A stretch of 64,000 nt of DNA, taken from assembly GCF_900167205.1 (NCBI RefSeq), contig NZ_FUWW01000006.1, positions 32,748 to 96,747 of the forward strand. The letters are read 5' to 3'. Below are positions 24,671 to 33,616 of this stretch, one piece after another. The position numbers were made by a program, and so were the translations under genes. The number at the start of each line of letters is the position of its first letter. Within the stretch, counting starts at the first letter, position 1. The DNA comes from Eubacterium coprostanoligenes. GTDB lineage: Bacteria; Bacillota; Clostridia; Oscillospirales; Acutalibacteraceae. The notes under the pieces were generated by a model, which did no database searches, was not told the origin of the DNA, and saw only the letters and a program-made list of their open reading frames with translations.

Positions 24671-25077
24671 TAGTTAAGCATTTCTCCGTCATCGTTATTT
24701 TCAGGCTTGCCAACAGCAACAGTGTCCCTATTGAGCTTCATCATAGGAATCAAAAGGCCCGGCATACCTGCCATTGATGTTGTATTATTGATAATTTGGC
24801 GAACAAATGGGAAAATCTGGTCAAATGACTCAACATGGATGTCCGGCTTTTCATCTGAATCTTCAAATGTAAACACTGCTTCCATCTCGATATTAATCTC
24901 GAACGGTTGCATATCCGCATCCTCAACTCTGAAGTGAAGATTGCTGATACATCTGTTTTCCGAATCAATATAATTCACATTGTATTTAACATGGTTTTGG
25001 AGCTTCAACTGAGTTCCGTTTTCAACCTTGTTTTCAAATTCAAGAGAATTAATCTTATAACCTTTCATTTCTATCAT
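24670..25077 (-). CDS. SecB-like chaperone-family protein
   Basis: 135 residues. SecB-type features: four central beta strands (FENKVENG, LHFRVEDADMQPFEINIEMEAVFTF in order) and the C-terminal segment FPFVRQIINNTTSMAGMPGLLIP, which parallels the SecB helix region with the FPFxR and G-PL-LP pattern. Firmicutes lack classical SecB export but carry such homologues, some as chaperones of toxin-antitoxin systems. No toxin gene is adjacent; the partner is a small Cys-rich protein. GGAGG lies 8 nt before the ATG at 25077. Confidence 0.72.
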   Translation of the reverse strand: MIEMKGYKINSLEFENKVENGTQLKLQNHVKYNVNYIDSENRCISNLHFRVEDADMQPFEINIEMEAVFTFEDSDEKPDIHVESFDQIFPFVRQIINNTTSMAGMPGLLIPMMKLNRDTVAVGKPENNDDGEMLN

Positions 25078-25092
25078 AATATATACCTCCGA

Positions 25093-26469
25093 TTATTTTA
25101 CTATTTTTACATTATTGAGTTTTATATCGTCAACAAGCGGAGAAACCGCCTTGCCGTCAAATCTGACAAGCTCAAGATTTTCTACATTTTCGGCATCTAT
25201 TGCGTGCTTGTAGCTGTCGCAAAGATTGCCCCACATTGTTTGTGTTTTTTCAATAAGCACATTTTTGGCATATCTGATGAAAAATGCGGAATTGTCGTAT
25301 TTTTCAACTCCCCAATCAAGGCAAGGACGCAAATCATACATTCCGCAATCCCATTTTGATGTTTTAGTGAGGGTGATTTTGCAATTTTCAAATGTGACAT
25401 CTTCAATGATGTTTTCGGCATTTCCGTGGATAAGAACGCCGTTTTCGCCCTTTGCGGTGACATTGAAAAATCTAATATTTTTGATTGAACCGCTCTTTGT
25501 GTTTTCATCACGATTAAAGGTGGTGATTACAACAGGCTCTGCCGTGCCCCACCAATCAGGACAAAATCTGCGTGTTTCGATAATAATATTTGAATACGAA
25601 ACATTTTCAACACAACCGCCGTCACGAATTTGGATTGAAAGACCTCTGTTTGAGCGTGAGATAATACAGTTTGAAACAATAACATTTCTGAAATCACCGA
25701 CACCTTCTGTACCGATTTTGATTGCGGCAGAGGTTGAAACAAGAGTGCAACCGTCAATAATAATATTTTCGCACGGACCGTATTCTGCATTGCCTTTGCT
25801 TGCCTTGAGGCAAATGCAATCATCCGCACAGGTTACATGGCAACCCAAAATTCTTACATTGCTGCAATGGTCAGGGTCGATACCGTCAGAATTTGCAACA
25901 TCCAAATCGTTGAGAATACGAATTCTATCAATCAACACATCATCACAGCCTGCCGGATGAAGAGTCCAAAATGGAGCGTCAATAACCGTGAATTCCTTGA
26001 ATGTGATATGATTGCTTTTTTCAACATACATAACGGTTGGACGAGGATAAAAGTCCCCCGTCACATAGTATCTGTCCTTTCGCTGAACAAATGCGTGGCC
26101 GTTTGCATCAATAGTTCCCTCTCCGCTGATTGTGCAATTATCCGCTTCGTAAGCATAAATGAACACAAAACTCGGCTTGCCTGTCACAGGGTTGCCGATA
26201 AGCGCGGTTTTGGGGTCGTTTATCAATTTATTTGGGCGGATATATCCATCAATGTTGCTTGTAGCCTTTAGTCTTGCACCTTTTTGGATATGCAAGTCAA
26301 CATTTGCCTTGAGCTTGATTGAGTCGCTGTAATAAACTCTGCCCGATGGCAAAACAACCTGTCCGCCTCCGTTTTTTGTGCAATCATCAATAGCGTGCTG
26401 AATGGCAAAAGCATCGTTTGTTTTGCCGTCACCCTTTGCGCCGTATTGCAATACATTATATATTTTCAT
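25093..26469 (-). CDS. Glycoside hydrolase family 28 (polygalacturonase-like)
   Basis: 458 residues from the ATG at 26469. GH28 enzymes hydrolyse galacturonic-acid links in pectin. The N-terminal pectate-lyase-like opening VLQYGAKGDGKTNDAFAIQ is followed by a right-handed beta-helix. Catalytic region: ANSDGIDPDHCSNV and CADDCICLKA (the acidic triad), then a modified third motif, AAIKIGTEGVGDFRN, in which the usual Gly-His-Gly is not present, and RGLSIQIRDGG. No signal peptide is visible, so it probably acts on imported oligogalacturonides in the cytoplasm. Confidence 0.85.
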   Translation of the reverse strand: MKIYNVLQYGAKGDGKTNDAFAIQHAIDDCTKNGGGQVVLPSGRVYYSDSIKLKANVDLHIQKGARLKATSNIDGYIRPNKLINDPKTALIGNPVTGKPSFVFIYAYEADNCTISGEGTIDANGHAFVQRKDRYYVTGDFYPRPTVMYVEKSNHITFKEFTVIDAPFWTLHPAGCDDVLIDRIRILNDLDVANSDGIDPDHCSNVRILGCHVTCADDCICLKASKGNAEYGPCENIIIDGCTLVSTSAAIKIGTEGVGDFRNVIVSNCIISRSNRGLSIQIRDGGCVENVSYSNIIIETRRFCPDWWGTAEPVVITTFNRDENTKSGSIKNIRFFNVTAKGENGVLIHGNAENIIEDVTFENCKITLTKTSKWDCGMYDLRPCLDWGVEKYDNSAFFIRYAKNVLIEKTQTMWGNLCDSYKHAIDAENVENLELVRFDGKAVSPLVDDIKLNNVKIVK

Positions 26470-26502
26470 TAACCTGTACCTCAAGTTGTAATATACAATG
26501 TT

Positions 26503-26553
26503 ATAATAACATATAAAATTTATATTTACAATATTTTTTAAATGATATATTAT
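26503..26553. promoter_or_regulatory. Divergent promoters for GH28 and the acetyltransferase gene
   Basis: Plus strand: TTTACA (26525-26530), 17-nt spacer, TATTAT (26548-26553). Minus strand: TTGTAA (26526-26531), 17-nt spacer, TATTAT (26503-26508). The two -35 boxes overlap, so the promoters would compete. The region is very AT-rich, which lowers certainty. Confidence 0.45.
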
Positions 26554-26580
26554 ATACTTAATAATCAAACGGAGTGAAAT

Positions 26581-27360
26581 ATGGAAGCAAAGAAAAAAAG
26601 AATAGAATTGCTTGACGAATTGAGGGGCTTTGCAATCTTGGCAATGATTGTGCACCACTTCTTTTTGGATGTCGGCGACATACTTCAGCTTGATTGGGGA
26701 TACAAAATATTCAACGAGCTGTGCACCGTTCAGCCGATTTTTTGGGCAATATTTATCATCATATCGGGCATATGCTCACGACTGTCACGAAACGCAGTCA
26801 AGCGAGGATTAATCGTATTCGGTGCCGGTTTAGTCATCACCTTTGTAACGGTTATTATTATGCCAAGATTGATGGGCATTGACGGAGCAAAAATATATTT
26901 CGGCATACTTCATTGCTTGGGTGCTTGTATGATTATCACGGGATTGGCAATGCCGTTGATAGAAAAAATCGATGCACGAATAGGGGTGCTCATCTGTGCC
27001 GTGCTGTTTTCTGCAACATACAGAATAAGTTCCGGCAGTCTTTTATTCGGTTTAATAAAATTGCCGACACCGTCAACAAACGCACTTATGCCACTCGGAA
27101 TATTCAACAACAGTTTTGAAAGTGCGGACTACTTTGCACTTTTCCCATGGCTGTTTATGTTTTTGATTGGAGCATTTTTAGGCGAATATGCCAAAGACGG
27201 AAAGTTCCCGAGTTGGACATACAAAAAACATTCAAAGGCACTTGCCTTTGTGGGACGAAACAGCCTGTGGTTCTATCTTGGACATCAGGCAGTTTTGTAC
27301 GCTGTATTATATGCCTTTTTAAAAGGTGTTGAAATCTATTACAAATTAAAATTACGATAA
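26581..27360 (+). CDS. Heparan-alpha-glucosaminide N-acetyltransferase-like membrane protein (DUF1624)
   Basis: 259 residues, about seven membrane helices. RIELLDELRGFAILAMIVHHFF at the N-terminus is the family signature (DxxRGxAI followed by His). FGILHCLGACMIITGL, LMPLGIF and GRNSLWFYLGHQAVLYAVL follow in order. Relatives acetylate sugars across membranes; the bacterial substrate is unknown. GGAGTG lies 6 nt before the ATG. trmB begins 18 bp downstream and is probably cotranscribed. Confidence 0.82.
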   Translation: MEAKKKRIELLDELRGFAILAMIVHHFFLDVGDILQLDWGYKIFNELCTVQPIFWAIFIIISGICSRLSRNAVKRGLIVFGAGLVITFVTVIIMPRLMGIDGAKIYFGILHCLGACMIITGLAMPLIEKIDARIGVLICAVLFSATYRISSGSLLFGLIKLPTPSTNALMPLGIFNNSFESADYFALFPWLFMFLIGAFLGEYAKDGKFPSWTYKKHSKALAFVGRNSLWFYLGHQAVLYAVLYAFLKGVEIYYKLKLR

Positions 27361-27378
27361 TTAAGGAACGGTAAAACT

Positions 27379-28059
27379 ATGAGAATGCGACATAAAAAGA
27401 ACCTTGACGAAAGACTTGAAAAGGTTAGCAATTACCTAATCACATTGAGAAACGACAGTTTGAACTTCAACGATGTTGAAAACGAAAAGCATTTACTTGA
27501 CTTGAAAGAACTTTTTGGCAACGACAACCCTGTATATCTTGAAGTAGGCTGTGGTATGGGCACATTCGGTGTGACATATGCAAAGCAAAATCCCGACATC
27601 AACCTCATTTGCGTTGAAAAGGTAAGAGATGTAATCTGCACCGCTTGTGAAAAAGCAAAGGCAGAGAACTTGACAAACATCAAATTTTTGGACTGCGCAG
27701 CCGAATATCTGCCGTCATATTTGCCGGTACACAGCATCGGATTAATATTCCTGAACTTCTCTTGTCCATATCCAAAGAAGAGCCATGCTTGCCACAGGCT
27801 GACGGCAGACAGATTTTTGGGCATCTACAAAGAGCTTATGACCGATGATGCAGCGATTTTCCAAAAAACAGACAATATGCACTTCTTTGAATTTTCGCTT
27901 GAAAGTTTCAGCAAAAACGGATTTGAACTTTCAAACATCAGCTTGGACTTGCACAACAGCGACTTTGAGGGAAACATCGTTACCGAATACGAAGCAAGAT
28001 TTTCTTCACAAGGCTTCCCTATTTACAGAGTTGAGGCAAGATTGAAAAAAGACAACTAA
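27379..28059 (+). CDS. trmB: tRNA (guanine-N7-)-methyltransferase homologue with altered loop
   Basis: 226 residues. TrmB methylates G46 of tRNA. The SAM motif YLEVGCGMGTFGVTYAKQNP and the C-terminal VTEYEARF are typical. The catalytic loop, usually SDPWPKKRHxKRR, reads SCPYPKKSHACHR (about residues 128-140). The Asp and the distal Arg that align with E. coli D144 and R154 (reported essential, from memory) are Cys and His. The TD pair near 164 is kept. Either the loop is reshaped in this lineage or activity differs. Confidence 0.82.
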   Translation: MRMRHKKNLDERLEKVSNYLITLRNDSLNFNDVENEKHLLDLKELFGNDNPVYLEVGCGMGTFGVTYAKQNPDINLICVEKVRDVICTACEKAKAENLTNIKFLDCAAEYLPSYLPVHSIGLIFLNFSCPYPKKSHACHRLTADRFLGIYKELMTDDAAIFQKTDNMHFFEFSLESFSKNGFELSNISLDLHNSDFEGNIVTEYEARFSSQGFPIYRVEARLKKDN

Positions 28060-28110
28060 AAAAATGACCATTGAGAAGTTTTTACTAATCAATGGTCATT
28101 ATTATTTTTC
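28060..28110. terminator. Bidirectional terminator between trmB and serA
   Basis: ATGACCATTGA/TCAATGGTCAT (11 bp perfect, 14-nt loop). T-runs follow on both strands, and convergent genes end on each side. Confidence 0.9.
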
Positions 28111-28114
28111 AAAA

Positions 28115-29275
28115 TTATTTGATTACACGAACACGGATAACACCGTCAATAGCCTCAATTTCCTTTGCAGCAGCGTCTGTTACATCACTGTCGCACTCAA
28201 TGATTGAGTAAGCAATGTCGCCTCTGCTCTTGTCCTCAAATGATGCGATGTTAACACCGTCCTTTGAGAATGTGTCTGTAATTGTTGCAATCATATTTGG
28301 CTGATTTTTGTGAATGATTGTTACACGAGCAACACCGGTTCTCGGCATAAATACAGGTGGCATATTAACAGAATTCTTGATATTGCCGTCAACAAGGTAA
28401 TCAATAAGTTCCTGCGCACCCATAGCAGCGCAGTTTTCTTCACTTTCAGGAGTTGAAGCACCAAGGTGAGGAATGGCAATTACTCCATCAACACCGATAA
28501 GCTTTGCATCCGGAAAGTCGGTTACATAGCAAGCCATTTTGCCCTCGTCAAGAGCCTCGATAACAGCGTCGCTGTCTGCAAGGTCGCCACGGGCAAAGTT
28601 CATAATACGAACGGTGTCTTTCATCTTTTCGATTGACTCACGGTTAATCATATGCTTTGTGTCCGGTGTAAGCGGAACATGAACCGTGATATAATCGGCA
28701 ACAGGAAAAATCTCGTCCAAATTATTATTAACAGTAATTCCCTTTTTAAGGACTGCGTCCTCAGGCAAATACGGATCGTAACCGATTACATCCATACCAA
28801 GGTCAACCGCAACCTCGGCAACAAGTCTGCCGATAGCACCAAGTCCGATAACGCCGAGAGTTTTGCCCTTGAGTTCGGGACCAGCAAATGCAGACTTACC
28901 CTTTTCTACGGTTTTGCCTACATTGTCGCCTTCATCCTTGATTGTTTTGCACCAATCAATAGCCTTTGTTACCTTTCTTGATGACAAAAGCATACCCAAA
29001 ACAACAAGTTCCTTAACTGCGTTTGCGTTTGCACCCGGAGTGTTGAAAACAACAATGCCCTTGTTTGCACAATCTGCAACAGGAATGTTGTTTGTACCTG
29101 CACCGGCTCTTGCAATTGCAAGGAGTGATTCAGGCATTTCCATATCGTGCATTGATGCCGAACGCACCATAATTGCATCCGGATTTTCCATATCATCGGA
29201 ATATGCAAATTCCTTTGTGTCAAACTTTGCAAGACCGACATTTGAAATCTTATTTAACAATTTAATATTATACAT
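28115..29275 (-). CDS. serA: D-3-phosphoglycerate dehydrogenase
   Basis: 386 residues. Oxidises 3-phosphoglycerate in the first step of serine synthesis. NAD motif GKTLGVIGLGAIGRLVAEVA (about 140-159), substrate loops AGAGTNNIPV and NFARGD, and the catalytic His in IPHLGASTPESEENCA. A C-terminal ACT domain (about 315-386) probably gives serine feedback. It follows serC by 16 bp in one operon. Confidence 0.95.
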   Translation of the reverse strand: MYNIKLLNKISNVGLAKFDTKEFAYSDDMENPDAIMVRSASMHDMEMPESLLAIARAGAGTNNIPVADCANKGIVVFNTPGANANAVKELVVLGMLLSSRKVTKAIDWCKTIKDEGDNVGKTVEKGKSAFAGPELKGKTLGVIGLGAIGRLVAEVAVDLGMDVIGYDPYLPEDAVLKKGITVNNNLDEIFPVADYITVHVPLTPDTKHMINRESIEKMKDTVRIMNFARGDLADSDAVIEALDEGKMACYVTDFPDAKLIGVDGVIAIPHLGASTPESEENCAAMGAQELIDYLVDGNIKNSVNMPPVFMPRTGVARVTIIHKNQPNMIATITDTFSKDGVNIASFEDKSRGDIAYSIIECDSDVTDAAAKEIEAIDGVIRVRVIK

Positions 29276-29291
29276 ATTATATATACCTCAA

Positions 29292-30377
29292 TTACATATT
29301 TTCTTTTTCAAATTCAGCCATAAATTCTACAAGCTTTTCTACACCTTCAATCGGCATTGCATTGTAGATAGAAGCTCTCATACCGCCAACGGTTCTGTGG
29401 CCTTTAAGGTTTACAAAGCCTGCTTCTGTTGCTTCCTTGATAAACTTAGCGTTAAGCTCTTCGCTGTCGGTTACAAACGGAACATTCATAAGGCTTCTGT
29501 CCTCAGGAACAACCGTACCATGGAACATCTTTGAATTGTCAAGGAAGTTGTAGAGAATAGCGGCTTTCTTTTCGTTATGAGCTTTCATTGCTTCAAGTGA
29601 GCCGAATTCTTCCTTAATCCAATCAAGTACAAGCTTGCAGATGTAAATTGTCCAGCATGGAGGAGTGTTGTAAAGTGAATCTGCATCTGCCTGAATTTTG
29701 TAGTTCATCATAACAGGGCAAATATCTCTTGCGTTGCCGAGCAAATCCTCACGAACGATAACAACAACCAAACCGGCAGGAGCAACATTCTTTTGAGCAC
29801 CGAAGTATACAACGCCGAATTTGCTGATGTCAAGAGGCTCGGAAAGAGCACATGACGAAACATCGGCAATAAGTACCTTGTCGCCAACCGGAGGCAATTC
29901 CTTATAAACTGTACCATAAATTGTATTGTTCATACAAATATATACATAGTCTGCATCATCTCTGAAATCTTCAGGCTTTGTCTTTGGAATATATGTAAAA
30001 GTCTTATCGGCTGAAGAAGCGGCGGCAACAACATCACCGTACTTTTGAGCCTCCTGAAAAGCCTTTTTAGCCCATTGACCTGTGATAATGTAATCTGCCT
30101 TGCCCGAACCGTTCATAAAATTAAGCGGAATGGCAGAAAACTGTGCTGAAGCACCGCCTTGCAAAAACAATACCTTGTAGTTGTCCGGAACTTTGTAAAG
30201 TTCTCTCATAAGCTTTTCTGCTTCTTTAATAATATCGTCAAACCATTTTGAACGGTGGCTCATTTCCATAACAGATTGACCACTACCATGATAATCCATA
30301 ATCTCTGCGCCTGCTTTTTGCAAAACACTTTCCGGAAGAGTTGAAGGTCCGGCACTGAAGTTATATACTCTTGACAT
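29292..30377 (-). CDS. serC: Phosphoserine aminotransferase
   Basis: 361 residues, PLP enzyme that converts phosphohydroxypyruvate to phosphoserine. YNFSAGPSTLPESVLQKA is the family start. The PLP lysine lies in VVYFGAQKNVAPAG. The C-terminal RTVGGMRASIYNAMP is standard. First gene of the serC-serA operon with a strong promoter. serB is not in the window. Confidence 0.96.
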   Translation of the reverse strand: MSRVYNFSAGPSTLPESVLQKAGAEIMDYHGSGQSVMEMSHRSKWFDDIIKEAEKLMRELYKVPDNYKVLFLQGGASAQFSAIPLNFMNGSGKADYIITGQWAKKAFQEAQKYGDVVAAASSADKTFTYIPKTKPEDFRDDADYVYICMNNTIYGTVYKELPPVGDKVLIADVSSCALSEPLDISKFGVVYFGAQKNVAPAGLVVVIVREDLLGNARDICPVMMNYKIQADADSLYNTPPCWTIYICKLVLDWIKEEFGSLEAMKAHNEKKAAILYNFLDNSKMFHGTVVPEDRSLMNVPFVTDSEELNAKFIKEATEAGFVNLKGHRTVGGMRASIYNAMPIEGVEKLVEFMAEFEKENM

Positions 30378-30445
30378 ATTTCTTTACCTCTCTAAATATA
30401 AAAGTTTAAAAATGGTTACTGCTTTTATTGCATCGCCTATATTAC

Positions 30446-30473
30446 ATTATATAGATGTTAATTTTTTTGTCAA
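30446..30473 (-). promoter_or_regulatory. serC-serA promoter
   Basis: TTGACA (30468-30473), 16-nt spacer, TATAAT (30446-30451) on the minus strand. The 5' leader of about 60 nt shows no recognised riboswitch. Upstream are further TTGACA-like repeats in an AT-rich stretch. Confidence 0.7.
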
Positions 30474-30594
30474 TGTTTATTAGTAAACTTTGTCACAATT
30501 GACAAGACTTTGTGATATTTTTGTCAATATCATTTAAATTTCATAACAATATTAAAATCTGTCGCAAATTTTGAAATACTTTTCAAAAAAAGTA

Positions 30595-30643
30595 TTGACA
30601 AACGAGTGAAAGTTGAGTATAGTTAGATTGTAATCATTACAAT
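30595..30643 (+). promoter_or_regulatory. perR promoter with a PerR box
   Basis: TTGACA (30595-30600), 17-nt spacer, TATAGT (30618-30623). The palindrome ATTGTAATCATTACAAT (30627-30643) covers the start site. Its core differs from the PerR consensus TTATAATnATTATAA at two positions. This arrangement predicts autorepression relieved by peroxide. Confidence 0.82.
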
Positions 30644-30656
30644 GTAGGTGACAGAA

Positions 30657-31061
30657 ATGACTGAAACTCAAATTCAAAAGATGTTCAGGAGTCATTCTTA
30701 CAGAGCCACCCCACAGCGTATTGCGATATACAAATATTTGAGTGAACATCCAACTCACCCCGATGTTGAAGAAGTATATCAATTTATGCTAAAGGAAAAT
30801 CCCAACACTTCAAGAACTACGATATACAATGTGTTGAAGTCACTTGAAAAAGAAGGATTGATATTGGCAATCAAGATTGACAATGAACGCATCCGATACG
30901 ATGCAGACACCAAACTGCACGGTCACTTCAGGTGCAACGGATGCAACAAAATTTTTGACTTTTTGATTGATGACATCAAGTGTACAGGCATTGATGATTT
31001 TGAAACGAAAACAAAAGATATGTATTTCAGTGGCTTTTGCCCGAAATGCAAACAAAAATAA
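30657..31061 (+). CDS. perR: PerR-type Fur-family peroxide regulator
   Basis: 134 residues from the ATG at 30657 (AGGTG 6 nt upstream). Winged-helix N-terminus (RATPQRIAIYKYLSEHPTHPDVEEVY...SRTTIYNVLKSL). The structural zinc site is CNGC and CPKC. Sensing residues fit PerR: Asp in RIRYDAD and two His in LHGHF. The palindrome overlapping its promoter fits the PerR box. It controls at least itself and the rubrerythrin gene 26 bp downstream. Confidence 0.88.
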   Translation: MTETQIQKMFRSHSYRATPQRIAIYKYLSEHPTHPDVEEVYQFMLKENPNTSRTTIYNVLKSLEKEGLILAIKIDNERIRYDADTKLHGHFRCNGCNKIFDFLIDDIKCTGIDDFETKTKDMYFSGFCPKCKQK

Positions 31062-31087
31062 TTTTTTAACATAAAGGAGTATTTGAA

Positions 31088-31624
31088 ATGAACAAGAAGT
31101 ATTATTGCCCTGTATGTGGCTACGAAAGTGACGAACCAATCGATGTATGCCCTCTCTGCGGTGCTAAAATGGCTGTTAGAGAAGAAGGTGCAAGCAACGA
31201 ATGGGCAGCAGAACACAAGGTTGGCATCATTGACGGTGTTGATGAAGAAATCGTAAAGGGTCTTCGTGACAACTTCAACGGTGAATGTTCAGAAGTTGGT
31301 ATGTACCTTGCAATGGCAAGAGTTGCACACCGTGAAGGTTATCCTGAAATCGGTCTTTATTGGGAAAAGGCAGCTTATGAAGAGGCAGAGCACGCTGCAA
31401 AGTTTGCAGAAATGCTCGGCGAAGTTGTAACTGATTCAACAAAGAAGAACCTTGAAATGAGAGTTGCTGCTGAAAGAGGCGCAACAGAAGGCAAGACTCA
31501 ACTTGCTCTCCTTGCAAAGAAAGCAAACCTTGATGCAATCCACGACACAGTTCACGAGATGGCTCGTGACGAAGCTCGCCACGGCAAGGCATTTGAGGGA
31601 CTTCTCAAGAGATATTTCGGCTAA
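31088..31624 (+). CDS. Reverse rubrerythrin
   Basis: 178 residues. An N-terminal rubredoxin domain ([21 protein letters not shown], CxxC twice in the first 30 residues) precedes a four-helix diiron domain with ExxH and E-type ligands ([13 protein letters not shown] and [13 protein letters not shown]). Rubredoxin first is the reverse order seen in Clostridia, where such proteins reduce H2O2 and O2. AAAGGAG precedes the ATG. Downstream of perR in one transcript, so peroxide-inducible by inference. Confidence 0.93.
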   Translation: MNKKYYCPVCGYESDEPIDVCPLCGAKMAVREEGASNEWAAEHKVGIIDGVDEEIVKGLRDNFNGECSEVGMYLAMARVAHREGYPEIGLYWEKAAYEEAEHAAKFAEMLGEVVTDSTKKNLEMRVAAERGATEGKTQLALLAKKANLDAIHDTVHEMARDEARHGKAFEGLLKRYFG

Positions 31625-31654
31625 TTAATAACCCAAATTAACTAAAGCAAAAAT

Positions 31655-31713
31655 AAAGCGGACTGCGATTTAGACTTCAATGAAGTTGAACGCAATCCGC
31701 TTTTAATTTTATT
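31655..31713. terminator. Terminator between rubrerythrin and the beta-propeller gene
   Basis: AAAGCGGACTGCG pairs with CGCAATCCGCTTT (one mismatch) around a 23-nt loop containing a second small stem. T-rich runs follow on both strands, serving two convergent operons. Confidence 0.85.
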
Positions 31714-33616
31714 TTAATTTGAATGACGAAACATCAAGTTCGTTATCAAGCAGATAATAATAATCACCTACATAAGTAACTCTTGTATTCATTCCGCCAT
31801 ACGAGCTTTTTTTGAGTTTTGAAGTGTAGTTTTCTTTTTCTACAATCTTGCCGTCCTTTACAGATACAACAATTGCACCCTTTTGAGTGTTTTTGTCATT
31901 TACAACAGGAACAGCATAATATCCCTTTTCTTTGTTTTCAACAAGAGCTTTTGGATTATACTGTGCCTCACTTGAAACCGTGCGATAAACTCTTTCGTCA
32001 AGCACCTTTGGTTCAAGCGGGTCAGAAACATCAAACAAAACAAACTTCAGTCCGTCTGTTCGTTCGGTATTATCATCATCAAAATATGTGTTATATCCAA
32101 CTCCGAGAAGTTGATCACCGCCAACATTTACAAGCATAGACGAAAAGCCGTCAACTTCAACATTGCCCATAAATTTCGGTTTTTTCACATTTGAAAGATT
32201 GATAATAAACAGCGGGTCAGTGTTTTCATATGTGATTACATACGCATAATTATCAACATATTTCACCGCTTTTATGCTCTCACCGCTTGCAAAAGCCTCT
32301 GACTTATAAATCTGTTTTAAGTTTGAATCAAAAACATAAAGATAATTGTTTTCCTTGCCTTTAATCATTTGAGTTGTGAACACACAAAGATGATTGTCCT
32401 TTTCGGCAAAGGAATACTGATTGTTTACAGTGCCCTTAATTTTTACATAATCGCAGAACTTAACTCCGTCTTTGAGCGAAATCTTTGCAATTGTGGTGTT
32501 AGGTTCTTTGTCATTAAGGTCGTAGCCATAAACATAGAGATAATCTTTATTGCTGTAAACATCCTCTCCGCAACCGAGCACAGCCTTTGTTGTGCCGATA
32601 GTTTCGCAAGTGTTTACATCAAGAGCAGTCACAACAATATAGTTTGTGCCGACTCCGTTTTTAGCATAATAAATATCATTTGCATTCAGCTTGTCTGCTT
32701 CATCGTTGCCCGTACAGGTTGACGGAATATAATCTTTAACCGTTGATGCCGAACTAATGTCATAGCTTGACACAATGTAAAACACATCGCCCACAAGCCT
32801 TGATGAAATATAAGCCCCCGATTGTTCAAATGAATTAATCTCGGTAGGATTTTCTTTATCGCTTATATCATAAACTATTGCCTTGGTTGCATTGTGATAA
32901 GCTGCACCCTTTGTGTTCACCGTTGGACTTGAAAAACTGGTGCAATTTACAACAAGTTTTTCATCAGACACAAACATATCCTCAATAATGCTGTCTGTAT
33001 CATTAAAATCAATGGTGTTTGCAACAGATGATTTGCCATTTTTAGTTTCAATCACATTGACTTTGCGAGTGTCAACACCCGCTTTCTCGTCAAATGAACG
33101 ATTGATGTAATAAATGTCGTTACCGCTTGTCTTGATAATATCGGCTTCGTCAACGCCTTTTTCCTGAACATAGGTTTCAGCGCTTTCGGAATTCGGCTTT
33201 GATGATGTTGAATCCGCCGATTCCATATACTGAATCAATTCGGGAGACGGTTCCCCTTTTGCCACAGAATTATAGCCGTTTCTTTTCTTTTCTTTTTTTT
33301 GGCTCTTTTTGATATATTTTTCTACCTTATCGTAGCTATCAAATTTTTCAAGTGAGCTTGCCGAGGTTGTTGCCTCATCTGATCTGATTCTATAATCAAT
33401 ATCCGAAACATTTACGGTTGTGATAACCATAACAAAAACGGCGATGCACGCCGCTATACTCATTCCTGCCTTGAACGCAGTTGATTGTCTGAATTGTATC
33501 TTCACAGGGCGTACATTATTCAATTTTGATTGCACTCTTTTGTCGAGCTCATCGGGCACTTCAACCCGTGCTTCATCAAACTTGGCTTTGATGAAGTCAA
33601 AATCATTGTTTTTCAT
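31709..33616 (-). CDS. Membrane-anchored beta-propeller protein, probable partner of the ECF sigma factor
   Basis: 635 residues from the ATG at 33616 (GGAGG 5 nt upstream). A cytosolic N-terminus of about 46 residues (MKNNDFDFIKAKFDEARVEV) is followed by one membrane helix (about 47-69), a charged linker, and a large extracellular beta-propeller (about 110-635) of the Beta_propel (PF09826) kind, with repeated strand pairs such as VYDISDKENP and FDVSDPLEPKVLDER. Its start overlaps the sigma gene stop by 14 bp. Small N-terminal domain plus helix plus outside sensor is the layout of an anti-sigma factor; that role is inferred. No canonical zinc anti-sigma motif is seen. Confidence 0.8.
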   Translation of the reverse strand: MKNNDFDFIKAKFDEARVEVPDELDKRVQSKLNNVRPVKIQFRQSTAFKAGMSIAACIAVFVMVITTVNVSDIDYRIRSDEATTSASSLEKFDSYDKVEKYIKKSQKKEKKRNGYNSVAKGEPSPELIQYMESADSTSSKPNSESAETYVQEKGVDEADIIKTSGNDIYYINRSFDEKAGVDTRKVNVIETKNGKSSVANTIDFNDTDSIIEDMFVSDEKLVVNCTSFSSPTVNTKGAAYHNATKAIVYDISDKENPTEINSFEQSGAYISSRLVGDVFYIVSSYDISSASTVKDYIPSTCTGNDEADKLNANDIYYAKNGVGTNYIVVTALDVNTCETIGTTKAVLGCGEDVYSNKDYLYVYGYDLNDKEPNTTIAKISLKDGVKFCDYVKIKGTVNNQYSFAEKDNHLCVFTTQMIKGKENNYLYVFDSNLKQIYKSEAFASGESIKAVKYVDNYAYVITYENTDPLFIINLSNVKKPKFMGNVEVDGFSSMLVNVGGDQLLGVGYNTYFDDDNTERTDGLKFVLFDVSDPLEPKVLDERVYRTVSSEAQYNPKALVENKEKGYYAVPVVNDKNTQKGAIVVSVKDGKIVEKENYTSKLKKSSYGGMNTRVTYVGDYYYLLDNELDVSSFKLK

